From NCBI RefSeq assembly GCF_001751365.1, contig NZ_LJGT01000038.1, positions 1,093,540 to 1,157,539 on the forward strand: a stretch of 64,000 bases of DNA, read 5' to 3'. A model generated the notes under the pieces. It did not search any database, was not told the origin of the DNA, and saw only the letters and a program-made list of their open reading frames with translations. The stretch comes from Streptomyces abyssalis (GTDB taxonomy: Bacteria > Actinomycetota > Actinomycetes > Streptomycetales > Streptomycetaceae). Positions 17,456-24,845 of the stretch are shown one piece after another (positions within the stretch are counted from its first letter, which is position 1; the number at the start of each line of letters is the position of its first letter). The position numbers and the translations under genes were made by a program.

Positions 17456-20056
17456 TCAACGGTCCACTTTCTCACCCGCGTCGGGGACGCTTCCGCTTCC
17501 CTTACCGGTGTTGCCACCGGCACCGGTGCGCCCGTCGGACCCGGCGGATTCGCCGGTGCCGACCGCGGGAGACGCCTGATCCGCCTCGTCCGGTTCTGCG
17601 GGCCCGGACGACGGGTCAGGGCGCTCGCCGCCGTCGTCCTCCCCCACGCCCTCAGCGCCGTCGGTGCCGTCCGCGCCGGGGCCCGAGTCGGAGTCCCCCT
17701 CGTCCTCGTCCGGCCCGGACGGGTCCTGACCGGGAGCCGTGCCGCCGTTCCGTTTCCGCGTCGTGTACATCCGTACTCCGGCGAGGACCACCAGCAGAAC
17801 GCCGCCGGCGATCACGAGCAGCACCGTCGACGTGATCGAAGTGACGTTGACCTGGAAGACCATGCGCTTCCCGTAGGGCTTGCCGTCCTTCGTGTAGAGC
17901 TGTGCCTCCACGAACGCACGCCCGTTGGCCTTGGAGGTCGTGGGGAACTTCACCGACTGGCTGTGCTCGCCGTCGATCCTGACGGCCTTCGGCTCACCGA
18001 CGTCGAGTCCGATGCGGCGCCTGGACGTCAGCCGCAGCTCCAGGTTCTCGACGCCCTGCACCAGGTTGTTCTGCACCGTCACGGGGATCGTGGCGCTGCG
18101 TCCGGAGAGGGTGATGGGCGACTTCTGGATGAGGCGGACCTCCTTGGTCAGCCCGACCAGGTAACTGCGCACCCCGTCCCGGTAGTTCGAGGCACCCTCG
18201 GCGTCCCCGCGCCAGGAGGTGGACTGTCCGCGTTCCACGGCGCTGGCGAACGGGGTCACCACGCGGTCCTCACGCGTCAGGATCTTCTTGAAGTCGCCGA
18301 CGAGCCGCTTGGTGTTCTGCACGTGCCGGTACGCCTCGGCGGGCAGCTCCTTCTTGCGCAGCGAAGCCGGGTACTGGCTGCTGCTCGGCACCCGGCCGTT
18401 CGCGCCCGGGTCGGGCTTGGCCTTCGCCGCCTCCGACAGGTCGCTGCCCTCGACCCAGCGGCCGTCCTTCTGCAGGGAGCTGAGCGCCAGCGCCATAGCG
18501 CGTGCCTGGGAGGCGCTCGGCGTCCGCTGCGGTGCGACGAGGATGTTGCGCTGCTTGTTCGGCACCTGGGCGGTGACGGCCTGGGTCTCGCCGAGGAAGC
18601 GCTGCACCGCCCTGGACGTGGCGCCCGGCCGCGTCATGTCGCCCTCGAAGGCCTTGGAGAGGCGGGCGTCGGCGACGAGGGCCGTGTTGCCGCCTCCGAT
18701 GGGGCGCGCCGACGTCGGCGTGTAGGACAGGGCCGTGTCCCTGAGGCTGTCGCTGCGGGCGATGACGTTGTGGGCTCCGGCCGAGGTCGCAACGTCCACG
18801 ATGCCCGGGTCGACGGCGCCCTCGACCGGCCAGGCGTAGTCGGTGCTCGGCTTGGTGTGCAGGATCGTCTCGACCGTCTCCGTGGCCCGCTTGGTGGCGG
18901 ATCCGAGGTCGCCGAGCGCGCCCGGGACGTTCCTGCCCCGGTGGGCGAGGGAGGCCACATCCGGGTCCGCGAAGGGCAGGGTCGCGACCTCCTCGCCCTT
19001 CACAGCGCCCTGCAGGTCCATGAGCCACTGCTTGGCGTACGCCTGTCCCTTCCCGGCGACCGTGCCGCCGCCCTTCTTCTGCACCCGGTACCGCTCCGTC
19101 ATCGCGTCGACCGAGGCGAGCAGGTCGGGGTCGATCATCCATGTGATCGGAAGGTCCTTGCCGAGGTTGACCATCTGCTGCAGGCGGCCACCGGGAGCCA
19201 GCTCCTTGGCGAGCTCGTCGTTGCGGAAGACAGGCGTCTGTGCCTCGTCGGACTGCGTACGCGCGGTCAGGTGGGAGGAGGAGATCAGCGGCCACAGGTA
19301 GGTCAGCCCGGTCTTCTTCTCCGCGTCGGAGGTCTGCCAGGGCAGGAAGCTGCGCTCGATTCCGAGGATCTGGTCGTACGGGCGCTCCCGCGTCTGCCCG
19401 GTGAGCGTGACGCCGAGCTGGTACACGCCGGAGGAGTCCATCTTGAGCGCGCTGACGGGCAGCTTGAGCTTGAAGGAGCGGCGGATGCCGGGGCGCATGC
19501 TGCCGACGTCGGTCGTGGCGCGCTTCGCCTCGACCTCCTTGCCGTCGGCGCCCGGCAGATAGTCCTTGCGGCCGGCGTTCTGCTCCAGCGCGCTGCGGCT
19601 GTTCTCGCCGGGACCGATCCGCAGACCGATGCGGCCGTCGCTGATCGACGAGCGTCCGTTGTTGGTGACGGTGCCGGTGATGCTGACCGTGTCACCTTTC
19701 TGCGGAGTCGCGGGCGAGAGGGTGTTCACGGAGATGTCGGCAGTCTGGGAGCCGGTGCCCTTGCGGGCCGGGGCGGGGGCGGACGCCTCCGAGCGGGCGT
19801 GGCTCTGCGCGGCGGATGGTGCGGACGCGGCGGCCGGTGCGCCCGCCGTGTCCGCGGCGGCCGCGGGAGGCGGCAGCAGGCCGCCGAGGAGGGGCCCGGT
19901 GGTGAGCAGGACGGCGGCCGTACCTCGCAGCAACCGGCGGGCGGGAGCGGTCGGGGTGCCCTGGTTCTCAGCCGCCTCGGCCACGCGCTCGTCCGTCCTC
20001 GTGTCGTCGTGGATGCGTCTCGCTCGTCTGATGGTAACGATGCCCCGGGAAGGCAC
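17456..20056 (-). CDS. Large exported DUF6049-type protein
   Basis: Up to 866 residues: an N-terminal signal/anchor segment (LLRGTAAVLLTTGPLLGGLLPPPAAAA), a large extracytoplasmic region with Ig-like and polysaccharide-deacetylase-like segments, a C-terminal transmembrane helix (about 740-762, VLLVIAGGVLLVVLAGVRM) and an acidic Gly/Asp/Glu cytoplasmic tail. The function is unknown; this conserved gene always sits beside murJ in Streptomyces, suggesting a cell-envelope role. The start is uncertain: GTG 19984 (VAEAAENQG), with GAGGAC upstream, is a credible alternative to 20056. It diverges from the CCA-adding enzyme gene. Confidence 0.8.
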   Translation of the reverse strand: MPSRGIVTIRRARRIHDDTRTDERVAEAAENQGTPTAPARRLLRGTAAVLLTTGPLLGGLLPPPAAAADTAGAPAAASAPSAAQSHARSEASAPAPARKGTGSQTADISVNTLSPATPQKGDTVSITGTVTNNGRSSISDGRIGLRIGPGENSRSALEQNAGRKDYLPGADGKEVEAKRATTDVGSMRPGIRRSFKLKLPVSALKMDSSGVYQLGVTLTGQTRERPYDQILGIERSFLPWQTSDAEKKTGLTYLWPLISSSHLTARTQSDEAQTPVFRNDELAKELAPGGRLQQMVNLGKDLPITWMIDPDLLASVDAMTERYRVQKKGGGTVAGKGQAYAKQWLMDLQGAVKGEEVATLPFADPDVASLAHRGRNVPGALGDLGSATKRATETVETILHTKPSTDYAWPVEGAVDPGIVDVATSAGAHNVIARSDSLRDTALSYTPTSARPIGGGNTALVADARLSKAFEGDMTRPGATSRAVQRFLGETQAVTAQVPNKQRNILVAPQRTPSASQARAMALALSSLQKDGRWVEGSDLSEAAKAKPDPGANGRVPSSSQYPASLRKKELPAEAYRHVQNTKRLVGDFKKILTREDRVVTPFASAVERGQSTSWRGDAEGASNYRDGVRSYLVGLTKEVRLIQKSPITLSGRSATIPVTVQNNLVQGVENLELRLTSRRRIGLDVGEPKAVRIDGEHSQSVKFPTTSKANGRAFVEAQLYTKDGKPYGKRMVFQVNVTSITSTVLLVIAGGVLLVVLAGVRMYTTRKRNGGTAPGQDPSGPDEDEGDSDSGPGADGTDGAEGVGEDDGGERPDPSSGPAEPDEADQASPAVGTGESAGSDGRTGAGGNTGKGSGSVPDAGEKVDR

Positions 20057-20142
20057 GTGCCGCGGTGTACGTCACATGATCGCCCGGCGTTGTGACCAGG
20101 CGCAGGGCAGGGCGTGGGGGTGGCAACGTACCCTGTGCTGTC

Positions 20143-21666
20143 GTGCCGAACGCCAATGATGACATCCAGCAGACACCGCCCGCCCCTTCCGCCAAGGAGC
20201 AGCTCAACGCGGCGCAGCGCCGGGCGGTGAGCGAGCTGCTGCGGGTCTCCCCCGTCGCCGACGACCTCGCCCGGCGCTTCGAGGACGCAGGATTCCGGCT
20301 GGCGCTGGTCGGCGGTTCCGTACGGGACGCCCTTCTGGGACGCCTCGGCAACGATCTGGATTTCACCACCGACGCACACCCCGAGGACGTGCTGCGGATC
20401 GTCCGGCCCTGGGCCGACGCCGTCTGGGAGGTGGGTATCGCGTTCGGAACGGTGGGCTGCCAGAAGAAGGCGGAAGACGGGGGCGAGACACGCACCTTCC
20501 AGGTGGAGGTCACCACCTACCGGTCCGAGGCCTACGACCGCACCTCGCGCAAGCCGGAGGTGTCCTACGGCGACTCCGTGGAGGAGGACCTCGTCCGCCG
20601 CGATTTCACGGTGAACGCCATGGCGGTGGCACTGCCGGAGAAGCACTTCATCGACCCGCACGGCGGCCTGGAGGATCTGGCCCGCCGGATCCTCCGCACC
20701 CCTGGGGCGCCGGAGACGTCGTTCTCCGACGATCCGCTGCGGATGATGCGCGCGGCGCGCTTCGCGGCCCAGCTCGACTTCTCCGTGGCGGACGACGTGC
20801 TGGCGGCGATGAAGGCGATGTCCGGCCGGCTGGGCATCGTCTCCGCGGAGCGTGTACGGGACGAGCTGAACAAGCTGCTGCTCTCCCCCCGCCCGGTCAA
20901 GGGCATCAGGCTGCTCGTCGAGACCGGGCTCGCCGAGCAGGTGCTGCCCGAGATTCCCGCGCTGAGGCTGGAGCGGGACGAGCACCACCGCCACAAGGAC
21001 GTCTACGAGCACTCGCTGACCGTCCTGCAGCAGGCGATCGACCTCGAAGAGAACGGCCCCGATCTGACCCTGCGGCTGGCCGCTCTGCTGCACGACATCG
21101 GCAAGCCGAGGACGCGGCGCTTCGAAGCCGACGGGCGGGTCTCCTTCCATCACCACGAGGTGGTGGGCGCGAAGATGACGAAGAAGCGCATGACCGTGCT
21201 CAAGTACTCCAACGAGCTGGTGAAGGACATCTCCCGGCTGGTGGAGCTGCATCTGCGCTTCCACGGTTACGGCACCGGCGAGTGGACCGATTCCGCGGTA
21301 CGCCGGTACGTACGGGACGCGGGACCGCTGCTGCACCGGCTGCACAAACTGACGCGTGCGGACTGCACGACGCGTAACAAGCGCAAGGCCGGTGCGCTCT
21401 CGCGGGCGTACGACGGTCTGGAGGAGCGGATCGCCCGGCTCCAGGAGCAGGAAGAACTGGATGCCATCCGCCCGGACCTCGACGGCAACGAGATCATGAC
21501 CATCCTCGGAGTGAAGCCCGGACCGGTGGTGGGCAAGGCGTACAAGCACCTGCTGGAACTCCGCCTGGAGCACGGTCCGATGGAACGCGACGACGCGATC
21601 GCCGCCCTCAAGGAGTGGTGGGCCGCGCAGGGCCCCGAGCCGGGGTCAGAGCGCACCCGGAGGTGA
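20143..21666 (+). CDS. cca: CCA-adding tRNA nucleotidyltransferase
   Basis: A 507-residue class II nucleotidyltransferase that adds or repairs the tRNA 3' CCA end. Motifs: GGSVRDALLGR, catalytic aspartates in NDLDFTT, and RRDFTVNAMA, followed by the head domain. A C-terminal HD-type domain carries LLHDIGKPRTR, as in actinobacterial enzymes. I chose GTG 20143 (VPNANDDIQQ); a TACCCT box 9 nt upstream suggests a leaderless transcript. Its 3' end overlaps that of the convergent MFS gene by 21 bp. Confidence 0.94.
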   Translation: MPNANDDIQQTPPAPSAKEQLNAAQRRAVSELLRVSPVADDLARRFEDAGFRLALVGGSVRDALLGRLGNDLDFTTDAHPEDVLRIVRPWADAVWEVGIAFGTVGCQKKAEDGGETRTFQVEVTTYRSEAYDRTSRKPEVSYGDSVEEDLVRRDFTVNAMAVALPEKHFIDPHGGLEDLARRILRTPGAPETSFSDDPLRMMRAARFAAQLDFSVADDVLAAMKAMSGRLGIVSAERVRDELNKLLLSPRPVKGIRLLVETGLAEQVLPEIPALRLERDEHHRHKDVYEHSLTVLQQAIDLEENGPDLTLRLAALLHDIGKPRTRRFEADGRVSFHHHEVVGAKMTKKRMTVLKYSNELVKDISRLVELHLRFHGYGTGEWTDSAVRRYVRDAGPLLHRLHKLTRADCTTRNKRKAGALSRAYDGLEERIARLQEQEELDAIRPDLDGNEIMTILGVKPGPVVGKAYKHLLELRLEHGPMERDDAIAALKEWWAAQGPEPGSERTRR

Positions 21667-23010
21667 GGAGGGCGGCGCCTGGGAGGTGAGCGCGCTCCGG
21701 TCCGCCTGCGTGCGTTTCACGTGAAACATCAGCCAGGCGACGCCCGCGTAGACCACGGCGACCCCGAGGACGAGTACGACCGAGCGTCCGTCCGGCGGGA
21801 GTATGAGCGCGGCCACTCCCGCGGCACCCACGAAGGCGACGTTGAAGAGCATGTCGTAGAGGGAGAACACCCGGCCCCGGTAGGTGTCGTCCACCGTCGA
21901 CTGCACGGCCGTGTCGGCGGTGATCTTCGAACCCTGTGTGACGAGCCCGAGAACGAAGGCCGCGAGCAGAATCGGCAGCGGCGCGAAGCTCAGCCCGAGA
22001 GGCGGCTCCAGCACCGCCGCTGCCGCCGCGCACACCGCCAGCCACCCGAAGCGGCCGGCTCGCCCGACTCCCCAGGGAGTGATGACGGCCGCCGCGAAGT
22101 AGCCGAGCCCGGACGCCGCCACTGCCAGCCCGAGCAGCTTCAGTCCGGCACCCACGTCCACTTCGACCGCGTCTCCCACCTTTCCGTTCGTGCCCCAGGC
22201 GTAGCGGCAGAGCATCAGGACCATCACCGTCAGAGCGCCGTAGCAGAACCGCATCAGCGTCATCGCGGTGAGCGCGTAAGCGGCTGTGTGCCGTTGCCGG
22301 AGGTGCCGCAGACCGTCGGCCAGGCCCCGCGTGGTGGTCGTCAGCGTCGTCAGCAGCCGCAGCCGTTCCCGCGGAGTTCCGGGGTCGGGTCCGAGCCGGT
22401 CCCGTCCCATGCGCAGGGCGGCGGCACCGGCGAGCAGGTAGACGGCGGCCCCGGCCACCACCACCCACGCATTGGCTCCGCGTCCGCCGTCGGGGAAGGC
22501 GAGCCGGATGGCGAACGCGATGCCTCCGCCGGCCGTTGCGGCGAGCGTTCCGGCGGTCGGGGAGAGGGAGTTGGCCATCACGAGACGGGCGTCGTCCACG
22601 ACGCGGGGCAGCGCCGCCGACAACCCGGCGAGGATGAAGCGGTTCACCGCGGTGACCGAGAGAGCCGAGAGATAGAACAGCCAGGCGGGGACGGCGCCCA
22701 GTATCAGCGCCGCGGTGCCGGCGGCGAGCACCGCGCGCAGGAGGTTTCCGTAGAGCAGGACCTGCCGTCTGCGCCACCGGTCCAGCAGCACGCCCGCGAA
22801 GGGCCCGAGGAGTGAGTACGGGAGCAGCAGTACGGCCATCGCCGAGGCGATGGCCGCCGGCGAGGTCTCGTTCTCGGGGGAGAAGACGACGTAGGCCGCG
22901 AGTGCGACTTGATAGATGCCGTCGGCGAGTTGGGAGAGCAGGCGCACCGCGAGGAGTCGCCGGAAGTCGGGGAAGCGCATCAGGGTGCGGAGATCTCCGA
23001 CGGCACTCAT
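21646..23010 (-). CDS. MFS transporter (macrolide-efflux-like)
   Basis: A 454-residue membrane protein with about 12 helices and the MFS loop signature GVLLDRWRRRQVLL near residues 75-90. The N-terminus (LRTLMRFPDFRRLLAVRLLSQLADG) resembles MFS_3/MefA-type exporters. The substrate is unknown. The start is ATG 23010 rather than 23028. Near the C-terminus a parS site encodes FHVK. It ends convergently inside the last codons of cca. Confidence 0.85.
   Translation of the reverse strand: MSAVGDLRTLMRFPDFRRLLAVRLLSQLADGIYQVALAAYVVFSPENETSPAAIASAMAVLLLPYSLLGPFAGVLLDRWRRRQVLLYGNLLRAVLAAGTAALILGAVPAWLFYLSALSVTAVNRFILAGLSAALPRVVDDARLVMANSLSPTAGTLAATAGGGIAFAIRLAFPDGGRGANAWVVVAGAAVYLLAGAAALRMGRDRLGPDPGTPRERLRLLTTLTTTTRGLADGLRHLRQRHTAAYALTAMTLMRFCYGALTVMVLMLCRYAWGTNGKVGDAVEVDVGAGLKLLGLAVAASGLGYFAAAVITPWGVGRAGRFGWLAVCAAAAAVLEPPLGLSFAPLPILLAAFVLGLVTQGSKITADTAVQSTVDDTYRGRVFSLYDMLFNVAFVGAAGVAALILPPDGRSVVLVLGVAVVYAGVAWLMFHVKRTQADRSALTSQAPPSSPPGAL
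21714..21727. promoter_or_regulatory. parS: parS site 8 (end of MFS gene)
   Basis: Perfect GTTTCACGTGAAAC inside the MFS coding sequence, read in a different frame from the other internal sites, as Phe-His-Val-Lys. Confidence 0.93.
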
Positions 23011-23136
23011 GGCCCCAGCTTCACACACGCGGGGGCGGGTCCGCGTCCCGGCGGCGGGAGGGGAGGAGCTACGGAAGGAGCTACGGCAGGTGTGACGGCA
23101 AGGGGCGAGGGCTGCGGGTGTCGGCCATGGCCTCGT

Positions 23137-23150
23137 GTTTCACGTGAAAC
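23137..23150. promoter_or_regulatory. parS: parS site 9 (intergenic)
   Basis: Perfect core, extended to the full 16-mer TGTTTCACGTGAAACA at 23136-23151, in the 246-bp gap between the GT87 and MFS genes. It is the right-most site found. Confidence 0.95.
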
Positions 23151-23256
23151 ATGGCGTCCCGTGAAACGCGCCCGCCGTCTCGTCGCGTTCGCGACTCCGG
23201 CCCGGATCGCTCCTCTTCGAGCCGCAAGCCGCCCGTGGTTTCCGGGTCTTCCGTGG

Positions 23257-24753
23257 CTAGCGGGCCCCGGTGCCCCAGTGGACCTGCTTCTCCTCGAACG
23301 GCGCGGGACTCGCGTGTGCGGGCCTCCGCCGGGCGGCACCCAGTGTGAAGACGTCCGGTGCCCCGTCCAGCACGCCGCCCCCGGGGTCGTCCGAGCCGTT
23401 CCGGCGTACGACGTCCCGCTCCGGCATCAGCGCGTCCCGTACCACCACGGTGCACAGATAGAGCGTGCCGAGCAGGTGGATCATGATTACCAGCTGGTAA
23501 CCCTCCGTCGGCAGGCCGTGATGCTTGTCCCCGCTGCCCGTATAGGCGAGGTAGAGCCAGATGCCGAGGAAGTAGACGACCTCGCACGCCTGCCAGATCA
23601 GGAAGTCCCGCCACTTGGGGCGGGCGAGCGCCACGAGCGGGATGAGCCACAGGACGTACTGCGGCGAGTAGACCTTGTTGGTCAGGATGAACAGCGCCAC
23701 CACCAGCAGCGCCAGCGGCGCCAGGCGTGGCCGGCGCGGCGCACGCAAAGCCAGCGCGGCGATGCCCGCGCAGCCGAGCACCATCAGCACCGTGGCGTAC
23801 GTGTTGGCGTCAGGCAGGGGATCGCCGGTCCGCTGGGAGATGATCAGCCAGACCGACCCGAAGTCCACGGGCCGTTCCTCGCTGAAGCTGTAGAACTTCG
23901 ACCAGCCCTGAGGCGCGAGGAGCATCACGGGCAGGTTGACGCACAGCCAGGCGACCGCGGCGCCGCCGAGCGCCGTGCCGTACGGCCGCAGGCGCCCCGC
24001 GCGCCAGCACAGCAGCAGCAGGGGCCCCAGCAGCAGCACCGGGTAGAGCTTGGCGGCCGTGGCCAACCCGATGAGCACCCCGGCGGCGAGCGGGCGGCTG
24101 CGGGACCACATCAGCATCGCCGCGGCCGTGAGCGCCACCGCCAGCAGATCCCAGTTGATGGTGGCCGTCAGCGCGAGAGCGGGCGCGAGAGCGACGAACA
24201 GGCCGTCCCAGGGGCGGTTGCGGTGGGTGCGCGCGGCACAGACCAGGAGGACGGCGGCGCAGACCATCAGCATGCCGGAGTTGACCATCCAGTAGAACTG
24301 CTCGCGCTGCTGGAGGCCGTCGCCGGGCGTCATCCAGGACGCGACCTCCATGAACACGCCGGTCAGCACCGGGTATTCGAGGTAGGTCATGCCGCCCGAG
24401 ATGCGCTCGGGGATGCGGTCGAAGTACGGGACGAGGCCCTCGGCGAAGCCCCGCCCGGCGAAGAGATGCGGGATGTCGGAATAGCACGCGTGTACGTATT
24501 GGCTGGTCTGGCCGGAGAACCAGGCACCGTTGAAGCAGGGGGCCTTCTGCACCATGCCCAGCACGAACATGCCCAGCCCCAGCAGCGCCACCACCCGCAC
24601 CGGAGTCCACCAGCCACCCGGCCCCGGTGCGGCCCGGCGGCCCATCGGCCCGCCGATCAGTTCGCTGCCGGCGGCGGCGACCTCGTCCTGCTCCGTCGGA
24701 TGCTCGATGGCGCCGTTCCGGTCGGGGAGGTCCTGGAGGTGGGCACGCGTCAT
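23257..24753 (-). CDS. GT87-family polyprenyl-phosphate-dependent glycosyltransferase
   Basis: A 498-residue polytopic membrane protein with about 10 helices, of the DUF2029/GT87 family, whose mycobacterial members are mannosyltransferases using polyprenyl-phosphate-mannose. Visible motifs include YLEYPVLTGVF, an extracytoplasmic acidic site after the first helix (ACYSDIPHL) and LLAGLATAAKLYP-like GVLIGLATAAKLYPVLLLGP. The acceptor is unknown. I chose ATG 24753 because a frame-open ATG at 24798 would fall inside the terminator hairpin of the upstream gene. The next gene downstream is the MFS gene, with parS between. Confidence 0.85.
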   Translation of the reverse strand: MTRAHLQDLPDRNGAIEHPTEQDEVAAAGSELIGGPMGRRAAPGPGGWWTPVRVVALLGLGMFVLGMVQKAPCFNGAWFSGQTSQYVHACYSDIPHLFAGRGFAEGLVPYFDRIPERISGGMTYLEYPVLTGVFMEVASWMTPGDGLQQREQFYWMVNSGMLMVCAAVLLVCAARTHRNRPWDGLFVALAPALALTATINWDLLAVALTAAAMLMWSRSRPLAAGVLIGLATAAKLYPVLLLGPLLLLCWRAGRLRPYGTALGGAAVAWLCVNLPVMLLAPQGWSKFYSFSEERPVDFGSVWLIISQRTGDPLPDANTYATVLMVLGCAGIAALALRAPRRPRLAPLALLVVALFILTNKVYSPQYVLWLIPLVALARPKWRDFLIWQACEVVYFLGIWLYLAYTGSGDKHHGLPTEGYQLVIMIHLLGTLYLCTVVVRDALMPERDVVRRNGSDDPGGGVLDGAPDVFTLGAARRRPAHASPAPFEEKQVHWGTGAR

Positions 24754-24785
24754 GCGCACATCCTGCCGTACGGGCGCAGACGCCA

Positions 24786-24821
24786 GCAGCCCCGTCACGG
24801 TGTGACCCGTGACGGGGCTGC
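24786..24821 (-). terminator. Terminator of the class A PBP gene
   Basis: GCAGCCCCGTCACGG (24786-24800) and its exact complement (24807-24821) form a 15-bp stem with a 6-nt loop, 25 bp beyond the PBP stop codon. Confidence 0.85.
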
Positions 24822-24845
24822 GAGGTGCCGAGGCGAAGCTTCCGG

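Noticed and set aside
23152..23170. Possible tenth parS half site (CCCGTGAAAC)
   Set aside because: Only the right half matches; the left half lacks GTTTCA, so symmetry is lost.
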